A DNA stretch of 64,000 bases from Vibrio neptunius (GTDB lineage Bacteria; Pseudomonadota; Gammaproteobacteria; Enterobacterales; Vibrionaceae): positions 62,001-126,000 of the forward strand of contig NZ_JXXU01000040.1 of NCBI RefSeq assembly GCF_000967495.1, written 5' to 3'. Position numbers and translations under genes: made by a program. Within the stretch, counting starts at the first letter, position 1, and every line of letters starts with the position of its first letter. Under the pieces are notes generated by a model. It saw nothing but the letters and a program-made list of their open reading frames with translations. It was not told the origin of the DNA and made no database searches. Shown in pieces: positions 32,509 through 42,029 of the stretch.

Positions 32509-33353
32509 CCCCACTTATACAGGGCATTCTTTTTCAGGTTGTAGATTTCCGCTGCCATCGCTGCTGCTTTCTTTAATGGCAACTCTTTGGTCAAAATGGT
32601 TACCGTGCGCTGAACTTCTTCAGGGATAGAGTCATCTTCTGCTGCGCGGTAGCCATGGATCAGCAGTGCCATTTCACCACGTTGCTGGTTAGAGTCCGAC
32701 TTGACCCATTCAACCAGTTCACCTAGCGGCATACCTTGGATGGTTTCGAAGGTTTTAGTCAGCTCCCGCGCTAATACCACTTCTCTGTCTGGACCCAAGA
32801 TTTCAAGCATGTCGTCGAGTGAGTCTAAAATACGGTGTGGAGATTCATAGAAGACACAAGTACGCTCAACTTTAGCGATTTCAAGAAACTTATCCTTACG
32901 TCCTTTACTTTTAGCCGGCAAGAAGCCTTCAAAGCTAAAGCGGTCAGAGGGTAGACCTGACGCACTTAATGCGGTGATGACCGCGCAAGCGCCTGGTAAC
33001 GGAACAACTTTGACTCCCGCCTGACGACATTGAGTCACAAGATGGTAACCTGGATCACTAATTAAAGGTGTACCTGCATCAGACACTAGGGCAATTGAGT
33101 GTCCGGATAATAACTTTTCGACCAACATTTGCGCTTTTTGCTGTTCATTATGGTCATGCAATGCAAAGGTTTTTGTCGGAATGCCGAAATGAGACAACAG
33201 TTTGCCAGTATGGCGAGTATCTTCGGCAGCAATGAGATCGACATCGGTTAAAACATCAAGTGCACGTTGAGTGATATCCCCTAAATTTCCAATTGGGGTT
33301 GGAACAATGTAGAGAGTTGGGACCTCAGTTGGTAAGGTTTTGTTATCTGTCAT
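32490..33353 (-). CDS. rsmI: 16S rRNA (cytidine-1402-2'-O) methyltransferase RsmI
   Basis: 287 residues. Methylates the 2'-OH of C1402 of 16S rRNA, the same nucleotide RsmH modifies. Tetrapyrrole methylase fold: N-terminal [18 protein letters not shown], the [13 protein letters not shown] stretch, [14 protein letters not shown] and [16 protein letters not shown] are the family motifs. The final residues (GLENLD) and the stop codon lie inside an extragenic repeat, so the natural tail may have been replaced. It is divergent from lpoA. Confidence 0.97.
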   Translation of the reverse strand: MTDNKTLPTEVPTLYIVPTPIGNLGDITQRALDVLTDVDLIAAEDTRHTGKLLSHFGIPTKTFALHDHNEQQKAQMLVEKLLSGHSIALVSDAGTPLISDPGYHLVTQCRQAGVKVVPLPGACAVITALSASGLPSDRFSFEGFLPAKSKGRKDKFLEIAKVERTCVFYESPHRILDSLDDMLEILGPDREVVLARELTKTFETIQGMPLGELVEWVKSDSNQQRGEMALLIHGYRAAEDDSIPEEVQRTVTILTKELPLKKAAAMAAEIYNLKKNALYKWGLENLD

Positions 33354-33416
33354 TTGTTTACCATCACTTCAACGATTAATATAGACACAATTTTATACGG
33401 AATTAGTTAATTACTC

Positions 33417-35231
33417 ATGGCCATAAAAAACCAAAAGCGACTTAGTGTAACACGCTTACTGACTCCTGTAGCCCTCGCTGTCACACTAGCAGCCTGTTCT
33501 ACAACCCCCTCAGCACCAACCAGTGTAGACATTACGCTCGATCCAAACCAGTCTATGCAGACTTATCTGATGCGAGCAGACAGTAGTGAAGGAAGTATTC
33601 AGAACGATTGGTTGGTTATGGCATTGAAAGCGGCCGTTGAGTCAAGTGACATTGCTCAGGCTAAGTTGCTACTCAAGCGACTAGCAAGACAAAACCTTTC
33701 CCATCTGCAACAAGCAGAATGGCAGCTCGCTAATGCTGAAGCTTTAATCAAACAAGAGCAATATGAGCAAGCACTGAACACACTTAAGTTCAAAACATCG
33801 TGGAAACTAGCCAATGAGCAGTGGAAAAGTTATCACCAGCTTCGTGCCAAGCTGTTCTCTCAACAAGGCCAGTACTTTGAAGCCGCTCGTGCATTAACTG
33901 AGTCAGCGGAGTTTGTTAAAGGTTCTGAGCAAGAAGTTATCGCACAAAGTGTGTGGAACAACCTGAGCCAATACAGTCAGTACCAGATCACTCAATTCTC
34001 TGCGGAGCCTGATGAAGCTGTTCTGGACGGTTGGCTGCAGTTAGCTATCTATACAAAAACATTATCCGGCAATATTCCTCAGCTTAAAAATACTCTCGAA
34101 AAGTGGTTGGAAGAAAATCCGGCTCACCCTGCAGCAGTTTACACGCCTAAAGCGATTAGCAATATTCTCGCTCTCGATATTGTAAAACCCGTCAGTACAG
34201 CCTTGCTTCTGCCTTTGTCTGGTAAATTCGCTAAACAAGCTCAGTTGATTCGTGATGGCTTCATCTTAGAAATGATGAACGACACGCAGCGCGATGAGAA
34301 TGCTAATTTGACTGTCATTGATACCAATACCGTGACGCCAGAGCAGCTAGAGCAGACTTTAGTAGAGAAGAACATCGACTTTGTCGTTGGCCCACTCATC
34401 AAAAGCAACATTGAAAAGCTACAGCAAGCCCAAACCAGCTTTTCACGCCCACTGCCTACTTTAGCGTTAAATATTCCAGATGACCTAGAACCAGGCAATA
34501 ACACTTGCTATTTAGCACTCTCACCAGAGCAAGAAGTTGCTCAAGCGGCAAAGCACCTGTTTGCTCAAGGCTACCGCTACCCATTGATTCTTGCCCCTCA
34601 AGGCAGGCTTGGTACACGTGTTGTTGAAGCTTTCGAAAAGGAATGGAAGCATTACAGTAAAGATAAAGTCGCAGTCAATCTGTTTGGCGACAAACGCCAG
34701 CTTCAACGTGATATTAATAAAGTCTTTGGCTTACAAGAAAGCCAACAGCATATCGCGCAGATGGAATCATTACTTAATATACCTCTAGAAAGCCAGCCGC
34801 GTAGCCGTCGTGATATAGATGCTGTATATATCGTCGCAGGTAGCTCCGAACTAACATTGATTAAGCCATTTATAGAAGTCGCAGTAAATCCAGATACTAC
34901 GCCACCCAAACTGTTTTCAAATTCACGCAGTAATAGCGGGCGTCAACAATATGAAGATCTAACTGGAGTCATGTATAGTGACATCCCTCTTCTAATACAG
35001 CCAAATGCAGCACTAGAGGCTCAGATGGAACAACTTTGGCCGAAAGACTCTAATGCGGAGAAACGTCTTCAAGCTCTCGGAATGGATGCCTATTTACTCA
35101 TGGAACAATTACCACAAATGAAAGTTGTCCTGGGTCATACTTTACAGGGTAATACCGGAGTACTGAGTATCAACGAAGACTGCGTAGTGCAACGAGAAAT
35201 CAGCTGGGCTGAGCATGGCGTGGCTAAATAG
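33417..35231 (+). CDS. lpoA: Penicillin-binding protein activator LpoA
   Basis: 604 residues. Outer membrane lipoprotein that reaches through the periplasm to stimulate the PBP1a synthase. The lipobox is LAAC with Cys27 and Ser at +2, which fits outer membrane sorting. A helical TPR-like N-terminal half is followed by a C-terminal domain of the periplasmic-binding-protein fold (from about residue 255, TALLLPLSGKFAKQAQLIRDG). First gene of a four-gene run lpoA-yraN-diaA-dolP, as in E. coli; it overlaps yraN by 17 bases. Confidence 0.97.
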   Translation: MAIKNQKRLSVTRLLTPVALAVTLAACSTTPSAPTSVDITLDPNQSMQTYLMRADSSEGSIQNDWLVMALKAAVESSDIAQAKLLLKRLARQNLSHLQQAEWQLANAEALIKQEQYEQALNTLKFKTSWKLANEQWKSYHQLRAKLFSQQGQYFEAARALTESAEFVKGSEQEVIAQSVWNNLSQYSQYQITQFSAEPDEAVLDGWLQLAIYTKTLSGNIPQLKNTLEKWLEENPAHPAAVYTPKAISNILALDIVKPVSTALLLPLSGKFAKQAQLIRDGFILEMMNDTQRDENANLTVIDTNTVTPEQLEQTLVEKNIDFVVGPLIKSNIEKLQQAQTSFSRPLPTLALNIPDDLEPGNNTCYLALSPEQEVAQAAKHLFAQGYRYPLILAPQGRLGTRVVEAFEKEWKHYSKDKVAVNLFGDKRQLQRDINKVFGLQESQQHIAQMESLLNIPLESQPRSRRDIDAVYIVAGSSELTLIKPFIEVAVNPDTTPPKLFSNSRSNSGRQQYEDLTGVMYSDIPLLIQPNAALEAQMEQLWPKDSNAEKRLQALGMDAYLLMEQLPQMKVVLGHTLQGNTGVLSINEDCVVQREISWAEHGVAK

Positions 35232-35583
35232 ACGTCATAGTGGCAAGCATTATGAAGCTCTGGCGGAGCAGTACTTGGTTCGTCAGGGCTTATCACCAAT
35301 AGGAAGAAACTTCCATTCCAAAGGGGGTGAACTCGATCTTATAATGCTTGAAGGCTCAACAGTAGTTTTTGTTGAAGTACGCTATCGTGCAAGCCAACAT
35401 TATGGTCATGCGGCAGAAACGGTCACTCCAAGTAAGATAAACAAACTCATTAACACAGCTAACGTCTGGTTGATGAAGCAAGGGAAATCTGTTCATACCA
35501 CAGACTTTCGATTTGACTTGGTGGCGATGCACCAGCAAGGTAAACAAATCGAATGGATAAAAAACGCAATAACCCAAGGATAA
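35215..35583 (+). CDS. yraN: YraN (UPF0102) nuclease-fold protein
   Basis: 122 residues. UPF0102 family with a restriction-endonuclease-like core: GGELDLIMLEG and VVFVEVRYR supply the D and ExK-type residues (here E-V-R). Function in the cell is not settled. It starts inside the 3' end of lpoA and ends four bases before diaA, so it is translated as part of that operon. Confidence 0.93.
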   Translation: MAWLNRRHSGKHYEALAEQYLVRQGLSPIGRNFHSKGGELDLIMLEGSTVVFVEVRYRASQHYGHAAETVTPSKINKLINTANVWLMKQGKSVHTTDFRFDLVAMHQQGKQIEWIKNAITQG

Positions 35584-35586
35584 TCA

Positions 35587-36177
35587 ATGCTAGACAGCAT
35601 TAAAGACAGCTTCACTGAAAGTATTCAGATTCAAATCGCAGCAGCAGAAGCTCTGCCCGATGCAATTACCCACGCCGCCCAAGCAATGGTAGCGAGCTTA
35701 TTAAACGGCAACAAGATCTTATGTTGTGGCAATGGAGGGTCGTCTTCTAATGCACAGCAGTTTGTATCTTGCCTCCTAAACCGTTTTGAAACTGAACGAC
35801 CGAGTCTACCTGCTATGGCACTCACTGCCGACAATACAACGCTGACTGCCGTCGCCAATGATTACCATTATGAAGAGATCTTCTCAAAGCAGGTCAGAGC
35901 GTTTGGCCAAGCAGGAGACATTTTACTGGCTATATCGACCAGTGGTAACAGTAAGAACATCATCAAAGCTATGGAAGCGGCGGTTACACGTGACATGACG
36001 ATAATTGCTTTCACAGGTAAAGACGGTGGTGAAATGGCTGGTCTGTTAGGTGAGAATGATGTTGAGATTCGGATTCCATCTCACAGAACCGCAAGGATCC
36101 ATGAAGTGCATATGGTGACCCTCCACTGCTTATGCGATCTTATTGATCAAGTTCTATTTCCTGCGCACGAAGAGTAA
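35587..36177 (+). CDS. diaA: DiaA, DnaA initiator-associating factor
   Basis: 196 residues with one SIS (sugar isomerase) domain. DiaA forms tetramers that bind several DnaA molecules and promote timely initiation at oriC. Motifs: [20 protein letters not shown] and STSGNSKNI. It is related to GmhA, but the YraN-DiaA-DolP order, the same as in E. coli, and its close likeness to DiaA favour this call. AAGGAT precedes the ATG. Confidence 0.94.
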   Translation: MLDSIKDSFTESIQIQIAAAEALPDAITHAAQAMVASLLNGNKILCCGNGGSSSNAQQFVSCLLNRFETERPSLPAMALTADNTTLTAVANDYHYEEIFSKQVRAFGQAGDILLAISTSGNSKNIIKAMEAAVTRDMTIIAFTGKDGGEMAGLLGENDVEIRIPSHRTARIHEVHMVTLHCLCDLIDQVLFPAHEE

Positions 36178-36180
36178 GCT

Positions 36181-36750
36181 ATGAAACACCTTAAAGCTTT
36201 TGTTATTACTTGTATTTTGCTAAGCACTACTGGATGTGCTGGCTTGTTTGTTGCCGGCGCCGCCACCACAGTTAACGTTGTGACTGACACTCGTACCACT
36301 CAAGAAATGTGGAACGACAATAACATCGAATTTGAAGTAGCCGGTCTGACGAACAAACCACCTTTTCAGCGCGAAGTCCGAATTACAGCAAGTTCTTATG
36401 ATGGAACCGTAATACTAATGGGCCAAGCCAGCAATCAAGATCTACTCAATCAATTTGTTGCTACAATAAAAGACTTTAAAGGTGTGGAAAAAATCCATAA
36501 TCAGGTTCGAATTAAAGCACCATTGTCCGTTGGCCAAATAAGTCACGACAGTTGGATCACAACTAAGGTCAAATCTGCTCTTCTAACAAATGGCCAACTG
36601 AATGGCGTGAAAGTAAAAGTCATTACTGAAGACAAAGAAGTGTTTTTGTTAGGCTACGTTTCTCCAGAGCAAGCGGCTATTGCAGTGGATGTTGCGCGAA
36701 ACATTTCAGGGGTAAAACAAGTCATTAAGGCATTCAAGACTGGAAGCTAG
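36181..36750 (+). CDS. dolP: DolP, dual BON domain outer membrane lipoprotein
   Basis: 189 residues (formerly YraP). Signal peptide with lipobox ending at Cys19 (STTGC) and Ala at +2, so outer membrane. Two BON domains: about residues 45-110 and 118-188. DolP supports outer membrane integrity and the BAM complex; in E. coli it is sigmaE-regulated. I see no clear sigmaE promoter in the end of diaA. It lies three bases after diaA and ends the operon, followed by a strong terminator. Confidence 0.96.
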   Translation: MKHLKAFVITCILLSTTGCAGLFVAGAATTVNVVTDTRTTQEMWNDNNIEFEVAGLTNKPPFQREVRITASSYDGTVILMGQASNQDLLNQFVATIKDFKGVEKIHNQVRIKAPLSVGQISHDSWITTKVKSALLTNGQLNGVKVKVITEDKEVFLLGYVSPEQAAIAVDVARNISGVKQVIKAFKTGS

Positions 36751-36776
36751 TGTTATTTTATTACTCAATTTAAGAC

Positions 36777-36804
36777 AAAAAAGCAGCGGTAACGCTGCTT
36801 TTTT
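36777..36804. terminator. Bidirectional terminator between dolP and sspB
   Basis: AAAAAAGCAGCG, GTAA, CGCTGCTTTTTT: perfect stem with A and T tracts on both sides, serving both convergent operons. Confidence 0.92.
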
Positions 36805-37295
36805 CACTTTACAACTCTTAAGCTCGGACGACCTTTTGGTCTAGGTGGCTCATCATCTGGAGTGTTTTCTTCTTCTTTGTTACTAGGCTCTATAGCCAAA
36901 GATAACCCTGAATCATCTTCTGGTGAATCTTCAACTTCAAACACTTCTTCATCAAAGTCGTTCATGTATGCATCTTCGGGCTCAAACATAGTACCAGCAC
37001 CGTTTTCACGCGCATAGATAGCTTGGACAGCATACAGTGGAACAATAACAGAATGAGGACGGCCAGAGAAACGAGCGTTAAAAGTGATTGCCTCGTTACC
37101 TAGCTCAAGGTTGCCTACTGCTCGTGGAGCAATGTTCAGAATAATTTGTCCATCTTGAACAAATTCAACTGGAACACGAACGCCAGGAAGGGTAGCGGCA
37201 ACAACCAGATGAGGAGTCAAATCATTATCCACCAGCCAATCATAAAATGCTCTAAGCATATATGGTCGGCGTGGTGTCATTTTTTCTATGTCCAT
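36804..37295 (-). CDS. sspB: ClpXP adaptor SspB
   Basis: 163 residues. Delivers ssrA-tagged proteins from stalled ribosomes to ClpXP; also tethers the RseA fragment in the sigmaE pathway begun by DegS, which is encoded nearby. The folded domain is at residues 1-115 or so, followed by an acidic flexible linker and the ClpX-binding tail GRPSLRVVK. It lies 11 bases after sspA. Confidence 0.98.
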   Translation of the reverse strand: MDIEKMTPRRPYMLRAFYDWLVDNDLTPHLVVAATLPGVRVPVEFVQDGQIILNIAPRAVGNLELGNEAITFNARFSGRPHSVIVPLYAVQAIYARENGAGTMFEPEDAYMNDFDEEVFEVEDSPEDDSGLSLAIEPSNKEEENTPDDEPPRPKGRPSLRVVK

Positions 37296-37306
37296 TTCGC
37301 TTCCAA

Positions 37307-37942
37307 TTAGCGACTCAGACGCATTTCACGTTCAGCTTCTGTCAAAGAGGCTAAGAATGAATCACGCTCAAATACGCGGTTCATGTAAACCTTCAGCTCT
37401 TTAGAACCAGGACCGGCAAGTTCGATACCTAGCTGAGGCAAACGCCACAATAGTGGAGCTAAATAACAATCGATCAGACTGAACTCTTCGCTCATGAAGT
37501 ATTCAAACTCTGCAAAGACAGGGCCAAGAGTCAGAAGGTCGTTACGTAGTTTGTTACGTGCAGCTTCAGCTTCTTCAGCATTGCCTTTCACCACTTTTTC
37601 TGCCAGTGAATACCAGTTTTTCTCAATACGATAAATCATCAAACGACTGTTACCACGAGCAACTGGGTAAACAGGCATTAATGGAGGATGAGGGAAACGC
37701 TCGTCCAGATATTCCATGATAATTTTTGAATCGTAAAGCGCTAGCTCGCGATCAACCAAGGTTGGCACTGATTTATACGGATTTAGCTCAATCAGCTCTG
37801 CAGGAAGATTCGCTTCGTCGACGAGTTCAACTTCGACACTCACCCCTTTTTCAGCTAGAACGATACGTACCTGATGGCTATACATATCAGATGCACTTGA
37901 AAATAGAGTCATCACAGAACGTTTATTGGCAGCTACAGCCAT
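37307..37942 (-). CDS. sspA: Stringent starvation protein SspA
   Basis: 211 residues. A glutathione S-transferase-fold protein that binds RNA polymerase and alters promoter use in stress and stationary phase. It has the thioredoxin-like N-terminal part with the conserved VPTLVDRELALYDS and MEYLDERFPHPPLMPVYP stretches, and a helical C-terminal domain. I start at the ATG at 37942 (MAVAANKRS), preceded by GGAGGG; an ATG five codons upstream has no such site. Operon with sspB. Confidence 0.98.
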   Translation of the reverse strand: MAVAANKRSVMTLFSSASDMYSHQVRIVLAEKGVSVEVELVDEANLPAELIELNPYKSVPTLVDRELALYDSKIIMEYLDERFPHPPLMPVYPVARGNSRLMIYRIEKNWYSLAEKVVKGNAEEAEAARNKLRNDLLTLGPVFAEFEYFMSEEFSLIDCYLAPLLWRLPQLGIELAGPGSKELKVYMNRVFERDSFLASLTEAEREMRLSR

Positions 37943-37969
37943 GGAGCCCTCCAGCACACTTACAGATAT

Positions 37970-37998
37970 AAAAATAATGGAGGCTTAGCCTCCATTAT
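37970..37998 (-). terminator. Terminator between petC and sspA
   Basis: On the minus strand ATAATGGAGGC, TAA, GCCTCCATTAT form an 11-bp perfect stem (37974-37998), followed by TTTTTATA. It separates the bc1 operon from sspAB. Confidence 0.8.
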
Positions 37999-38039
37999 CA
38001 ACAATAAAAATTGGGAATTAGCACAGCATGATAGCACAA

Positions 38040-38777
38040 TTAGTGCACATCACGCCAATACTCTTTCTTAAGTAGAACCACCACGATGGTGAAGATAACG
38101 AGAAATGCCATTACCCACCAACCAAGAGCATGACGCTCCAGTTTCACAGGGTCACCTGAGTACTCAAGGAAGTTCACCAGATCGCGAACTGCATCGTTAT
38201 ACTCTTCTTGGTTAAGCTCGCCAGTACCATCGCTTTCAACACCAACCACAACCTTATGCTCTTCGCCATCAACGATTTGAGTATCGTAAACTGGCTTGGG
38301 AATGCCCTGAAGCTCTTCCAATACATGCGGCATACCGACACTTGGGAAAACAATGTTGTTTACTCCAAATGGACGAGATGGGTCCTCATAGAAAGAACGT
38401 AAGTATGTATATAGCCAGTCAGAACCACGAACACGGGCAACTAGCGTCAAATCTGGTGGCGTTGCACCAAACCATTTCGCAGCTGATTTGTCCGGAATGG
38501 CGTTTTCCATTAGATCACCAACTTTCGCATTTGGGTCGAAAATCAGGTTTTCCTTTAGCAACTCAACTGGAATACCGATATCACGAGCAACACGCTCGTA
38601 GCGTTGGTACTGCGCTGAGTGACACCCGAAGCAGTAGTTCATAAACAGCTTGGCACCATTTTGTAGTGAAGCTTGGTCACTTAGGTCGTTGTTTGCTTTA
38701 TCAAGCGGTACATTTGCGCCCGCTGCCATTGCCAGGGAAGGCAGCATTGCAAACAAAATTACAATCCATTTTTTCAT
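38040..38777 (-). CDS. petC: Cytochrome c1 of the bc1 complex
   Basis: 245 residues. Haem-carrying subunit that passes electrons from the Rieske protein to periplasmic cytochrome c. N-terminal signal peptide ending near AMAAG, the haem c motif CFGCH at about residue 49, and a single C-terminal membrane anchor (WWVMAFLVIFTIVVVLL). The start overlaps the petB stop by four bases. Last gene of petABC. Confidence 0.97.
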   Translation of the reverse strand: MKKWIVILFAMLPSLAMAAGANVPLDKANNDLSDQASLQNGAKLFMNYCFGCHSAQYQRYERVARDIGIPVELLKENLIFDPNAKVGDLMENAIPDKSAAKWFGATPPDLTLVARVRGSDWLYTYLRSFYEDPSRPFGVNNIVFPSVGMPHVLEELQGIPKPVYDTQIVDGEEHKVVVGVESDGTGELNQEEYNDAVRDLVNFLEYSGDPVKLERHALGWWVMAFLVIFTIVVVLLKKEYWRDVH

Positions 38778-40039
38778 TTGAATGTCACCCTTTCTGGTAG
38801 TGGCTTAGTCGCTTCGTTCTTACTGTAGAAGTACAGAAGGACGAAGAACATGAAGTAAGCTAAGCTAAAGATCTGAGCTAATAGCGTGTATGTTGGCGTC
38901 GCTGGAAGCGCACCAAGAACACCTAGGGCAATAAAGCTGATCGTAAACTGGATGATATTGAATAAATGGAACTTACTGCGGTAGCGGTAAGAGCGAACTT
39001 TACAACGGTCTAGCCATGGTAGAACAAACAACACGACAATAGATGCTCCCATTGCGATAACACCTAGCAACTTATCAGGAACCGCACGTAGAATCGCGTA
39101 GAACGGTGTGAAGTACCATACTGGTGCAATGTGCTCTGGTGTTTTCAGTGGGTTAGCAGCTTCAAAGTTAGGCGGCTCAAGGAAGTATCCACCCATTTCT
39201 GGATTGAAGAACAACACGTAACAGAACAGGAATAAGAATCCTGCGACACCAACCATATCCTTCACCGTACCATAAGGATGGAAAGGAATAGAATCAATAA
39301 TGTCGTATTTCTTAGTGTAATCTTTGTGGAATGGGAACTGAGTTTTGTAGCCGTCGCCCATCGAGCCTTTAGGTAGCTTAGTTTCGATACCATCTGGGTT
39401 GTTAGACCCTACTTCATGCAAAGCCAATACGTGTAGAACGATAAGCAGCAGAAGTACGATAGGAAGTGCGATAACGTGCAGTGCAAAGAAGCGGTTCAGA
39501 GTAGCGCCTGAGATAACGTAGTCACCACGAATCCATAACGTTAGGTCATCACCAATAACCGGAATCGCACCAAACAGTGAAATGATTACCTGTGCACCCC
39601 AGTAAGACATCTGACCCCATGGAAGTAAGTAGCCCATGAAAGCTTCAGCCATCAACACAAGGAAGATAAGCATACCGAAAATCCACAGAAGCTCACGAGG
39701 CTTCTGATAAGAACCATAAATCAGGCCTCGGAACATGTGTAGGTAGACAACAACGAAGAACGCAGACGCGCCCGTTGAGTGCATATAACGGAGTAGCCAA
39801 CCGTACTCTACGTCACGCATGATGTATTCGATAGAAGCAAACGCGCCATCGCCAGATGGAACGTAGTTCATTGTTAACCAGATACCCGTTAGGATTTGGT
39901 TAACCAACACAAGCATTGCTAGTGAGCCGAACAGATACCAAAAGTTAAAGTTCTTCGGCATCGGATACTCAGAAAGGTGCTTTTTGTACGCATTCATTGC
40001 GGGTAGACGTTTTTCTACCCAATCAAGTAGAGCTTGCAT
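38774..40039 (-). CDS. petB: Cytochrome b of the bc1 complex
   Basis: 421 residues, eight membrane helices expected. Holds the two b haems and the Qo and Qi quinone sites. Haem ligand regions: RYMHSTGASAFF with VVYLHMFRG, and FALHVIALPIV with VLHVLALHE. The Qo-site tetrad, usually PEWY, reads PVWY here (HIAPVWYFTPFYAILR). The start shares one base with the petA stop codon (TAATG). Confidence 0.97.
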   Translation of the reverse strand: MQALLDWVEKRLPAMNAYKKHLSEYPMPKNFNFWYLFGSLAMLVLVNQILTGIWLTMNYVPSGDGAFASIEYIMRDVEYGWLLRYMHSTGASAFFVVVYLHMFRGLIYGSYQKPRELLWIFGMLIFLVLMAEAFMGYLLPWGQMSYWGAQVIISLFGAIPVIGDDLTLWIRGDYVISGATLNRFFALHVIALPIVLLLLIVLHVLALHEVGSNNPDGIETKLPKGSMGDGYKTQFPFHKDYTKKYDIIDSIPFHPYGTVKDMVGVAGFLFLFCYVLFFNPEMGGYFLEPPNFEAANPLKTPEHIAPVWYFTPFYAILRAVPDKLLGVIAMGASIVVLFVLPWLDRCKVRSYRYRSKFHLFNIIQFTISFIALGVLGALPATPTYTLLAQIFSLAYFMFFVLLYFYSKNEATKPLPERVTFK

Positions 40040-40632
40040 TATGCCTCCCCTTCTTCGTCAACACCAATAATAATCTTAGTATCACTCAGGTACATGTGCT
40101 TCGGAACAACCAAATTAAGTGGAGCAGGTACACCTTGGAATACACGACCAGCCATATCAAACTTGGAGCCATGGCAAGGACAGAAGAAACCTGATTTAAC
40201 ACCCTGAACCTGTTCACTGAAACTGTCCGGTAAATAAGTTGGTGAACAACCAAGGTGGGTACAGATACCTACAGCAACAAAGTACTCAGGCTTGATAGAA
40301 CGGTAGGCATTTTGAGCATATGCTGGTTGCTGCTCTTCACCTGATGCTGGGTCACGAAGCTGACCATCGATACTTTTCAGCGCGTCTACAATGGATTGTG
40401 CACGGCGGACAACCCACACAGGTTTACCACGCCATTCGACACGAACCATCTGCCCTTCTTCAAGTTTACCGATATCAACTTCAACAGGGGCACCCGCAGC
40501 TTTTGCTTTTTCACTTGGGTTCCAAGATTTAATAAAAGGAACGGCGACAGCAGCTGCTCCGAGACCACCCACAACCGCGGTTGTAGCTGTCAAGAAACGT
40601 CTGCGACCGTTATTTAAAGGCGCATTGCTCAT
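40039..40632 (-). CDS. petA: Rieske iron-sulfur subunit of the bc1 complex
   Basis: 197 residues. Moves electrons from ubiquinol at the Qo site to cytochrome c1. A twin-arginine-type N-terminus (GRRRFLTATTAVVGG) with an uncleaved membrane anchor is followed by the [2Fe-2S] domain with CTHLGC and CPCHGS, which supply two Cys and two His ligands plus the disulfide pair. First gene of petABC, with a strong promoter upstream. Confidence 0.97.
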   Translation of the reverse strand: MSNAPLNNGRRRFLTATTAVVGGLGAAAVAVPFIKSWNPSEKAKAAGAPVEVDIGKLEEGQMVRVEWRGKPVWVVRRAQSIVDALKSIDGQLRDPASGEEQQPAYAQNAYRSIKPEYFVAVGICTHLGCSPTYLPDSFSEQVQGVKSGFFCPCHGSKFDMAGRVFQGVPAPLNLVVPKHMYLSDTKIIIGVDEEGEA

Positions 40633-40730
40633 CCAAACATTCTCCCATTTGCTCCTTTTGGATTATTATTATTCCGCTTAAAGAGCATGGCTAACAAAAT
40701 ACGAATTTAGTTGTATTTATTTGATGGCAA

Positions 40731-40759
40731 ATGATAAATAAAACCCTACTTTTTGACAA
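40731..40759 (-). promoter_or_regulatory. Promoter of petABC
   Basis: On the minus strand TTGTCA (40754-40759) and TATCAT (40731-40736), each one base from consensus, with exact 17-base spacing. The leader to petA is about 90 bases. The rest of the 40633-40883 gap is AT-rich with no reading frame that I trust. Confidence 0.7.
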
Positions 40760-40883
40760 GATAAAGCTACCTTTTTGTAACAACCGTGAAGTAAATCGCC
40801 TATGAGGTCACAAAAGGGGAATATGTCAGATAAAAGTTAGTGAAACGGGTCTGGGAGAAGGGATTCTTTTGCTGAGAAAAACA

Positions 40884-40910
40884 AAAAGCCTGGCAAGAAG
40901 CCAGGCTTTT
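40884..40910 (-). terminator. Terminator of rplM-rpsI
   Basis: AAAAGCCTGGC and GCCAGGCTTTT form an 11-bp perfect stem around a five-base loop; on the minus strand a T run follows. Between it and the rpsI stop are two smaller hairpins (CGGTG-AGAA-CACCG and an AATCTTTT/AAAAGATT repeat) that may protect the mRNA 3' end. Confidence 0.9.
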
Positions 40911-40960
40911 GGGACCACATTCCGGTGAGAACACCGAAGGCCAATCTTTTCGAAAAAAGA

Positions 40961-41353
40961 TTAACGCTTAGAGAACTGTGGACGACGACGTGCTTTACGT
41001 AGACCAACTTTCTTACGTTCAACGCAACGAGCGTCACGAGTAACGTAACCAGCGGCACGTAGAGTAGGACGTAGAGACTCATCGTATTCCATTAGAGCGC
41101 GAGTGATACCGTGACGGATAGCACCTGCTTGACCAGAAATACCGCCACCTTTAACAGTAACGTATAGGTCTAGTTTCTCAGTCAATTCAACTAGCTCTAG
41201 AGGCTGTTTAACAACCATACGAGAAGTTGGACGACCGAAGTACTCATCAAGGCTACGCTTGTTGATTACGATGTTGCCGCTGCCTGGTTTGATGAAAACA
41301 CGTGCAGCTGAGCTTTTGCGACGGCCAGTGCCGTAGTATTGATTCTCTGCCAT
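40961..41353 (-). CDS. rpsI: 30S ribosomal protein S9
   Basis: 130 residues, full length. Binds the 3' domain of 16S rRNA; its C-terminal tail reaches the P-site tRNA. The family start ([15 protein letters not shown]) and the terminal RRPQFSKR are present, the last lysine-arginine being the tail that touches tRNA. Lies 15 bases after rplM and is followed by a terminator. Confidence 0.99.
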   Translation of the reverse strand: MAENQYYGTGRRKSSAARVFIKPGSGNIVINKRSLDEYFGRPTSRMVVKQPLELVELTEKLDLYVTVKGGGISGQAGAIRHGITRALMEYDESLRPTLRAAGYVTRDARCVERKKVGLRKARRRPQFSKR

Positions 41354-41368
41354 TTTCGAAATCCCCGA

Positions 41369-41797
41369 TTAGATGTCTAGTACTTGTGGTTGTTGAGCAA
41401 CATGGTTGTGCTCAGCACCAGCGTAAACTTTCAGTTTACGGTACATAGCACGGCCTAGAGGACCACGTGGTAGCATACCTTTAACTGCTAGTTCAATCGC
41501 CATCTCTGGCTTACGATCAATTAGCTTCTCGAAGCTGATTGATTTTAGGCCGCCAGGGAATTCAGTGTGACGGTAGTAAATCTTACCTTTAGCTTTGTTA
41601 CCAGTTACAGTAACTTTCTCCGCGTTTACAACGATGATGTAATCACCAGTGTCAACGTGTGGAGTGTACTCAGCTTTATGTTTGCCACGTAGGCGAGATG
41701 CAATTTCACTTGCTAGACGACCAAGAGTTTTACCTTCAGCGTCTACAACGTACCAGTCGCGTTTTACAGTTTCTGGTTTAGCAACGAAAGTTTTCAT
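41369..41797 (-). CDS. rplM: 50S ribosomal protein L13
   Basis: 142 residues, full length, with the family motifs [33 protein letters not shown] and [18 protein letters not shown]. An early assembly protein of the large subunit. In E. coli L13 represses its own operon through the rplM leader; here a structured leader of about 140 bases precedes the gene. Followed by rpsI in the usual two-gene operon. Confidence 0.99.
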   Translation of the reverse strand: MKTFVAKPETVKRDWYVVDAEGKTLGRLASEIASRLRGKHKAEYTPHVDTGDYIIVVNAEKVTVTGNKAKGKIYYRHTEFPGGLKSISFEKLIDRKPEMAIELAVKGMLPRGPLGRAMYRKLKVYAGAEHNHVAQQPQVLDI

Positions 41798-41949
41798 GCT
41801 AATAATAACCCGTTAATTTAAATTTACACTTCAGGAGCATTGCTCCCACTGACTAAGAGCCCAGTCATCACCCCTTCGAGTGGATGGCACTCTCGACCCT
41901 AGATCCGCTATGGATTTGGTCTGCAGTAACGGTGGGTCGCAGGATTATA
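41798..41949 (-). promoter_or_regulatory. rplM promoter and structured leader
   Basis: A TATAAT element on the minus strand (41944-41949) with a weak GTGATT -35 at 41967-41972 starts a leader of roughly 140 bases. It can form at least two small hairpins near its end (TGACT...AGTCA and GGAG-CAATG-CTCC). Such a leader fits the known feedback control of rplM-rpsI by L13; the exact binding site is not clear. Confidence 0.45.
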
Positions 41950-42029
41950 GAGAAGTCAGTTGAAAAAATCACCTCTTTTCGGATAAAAAGTTTAATTTTT
42001 TTTCAGTCCTCGTAGAAACACCCAACGCC

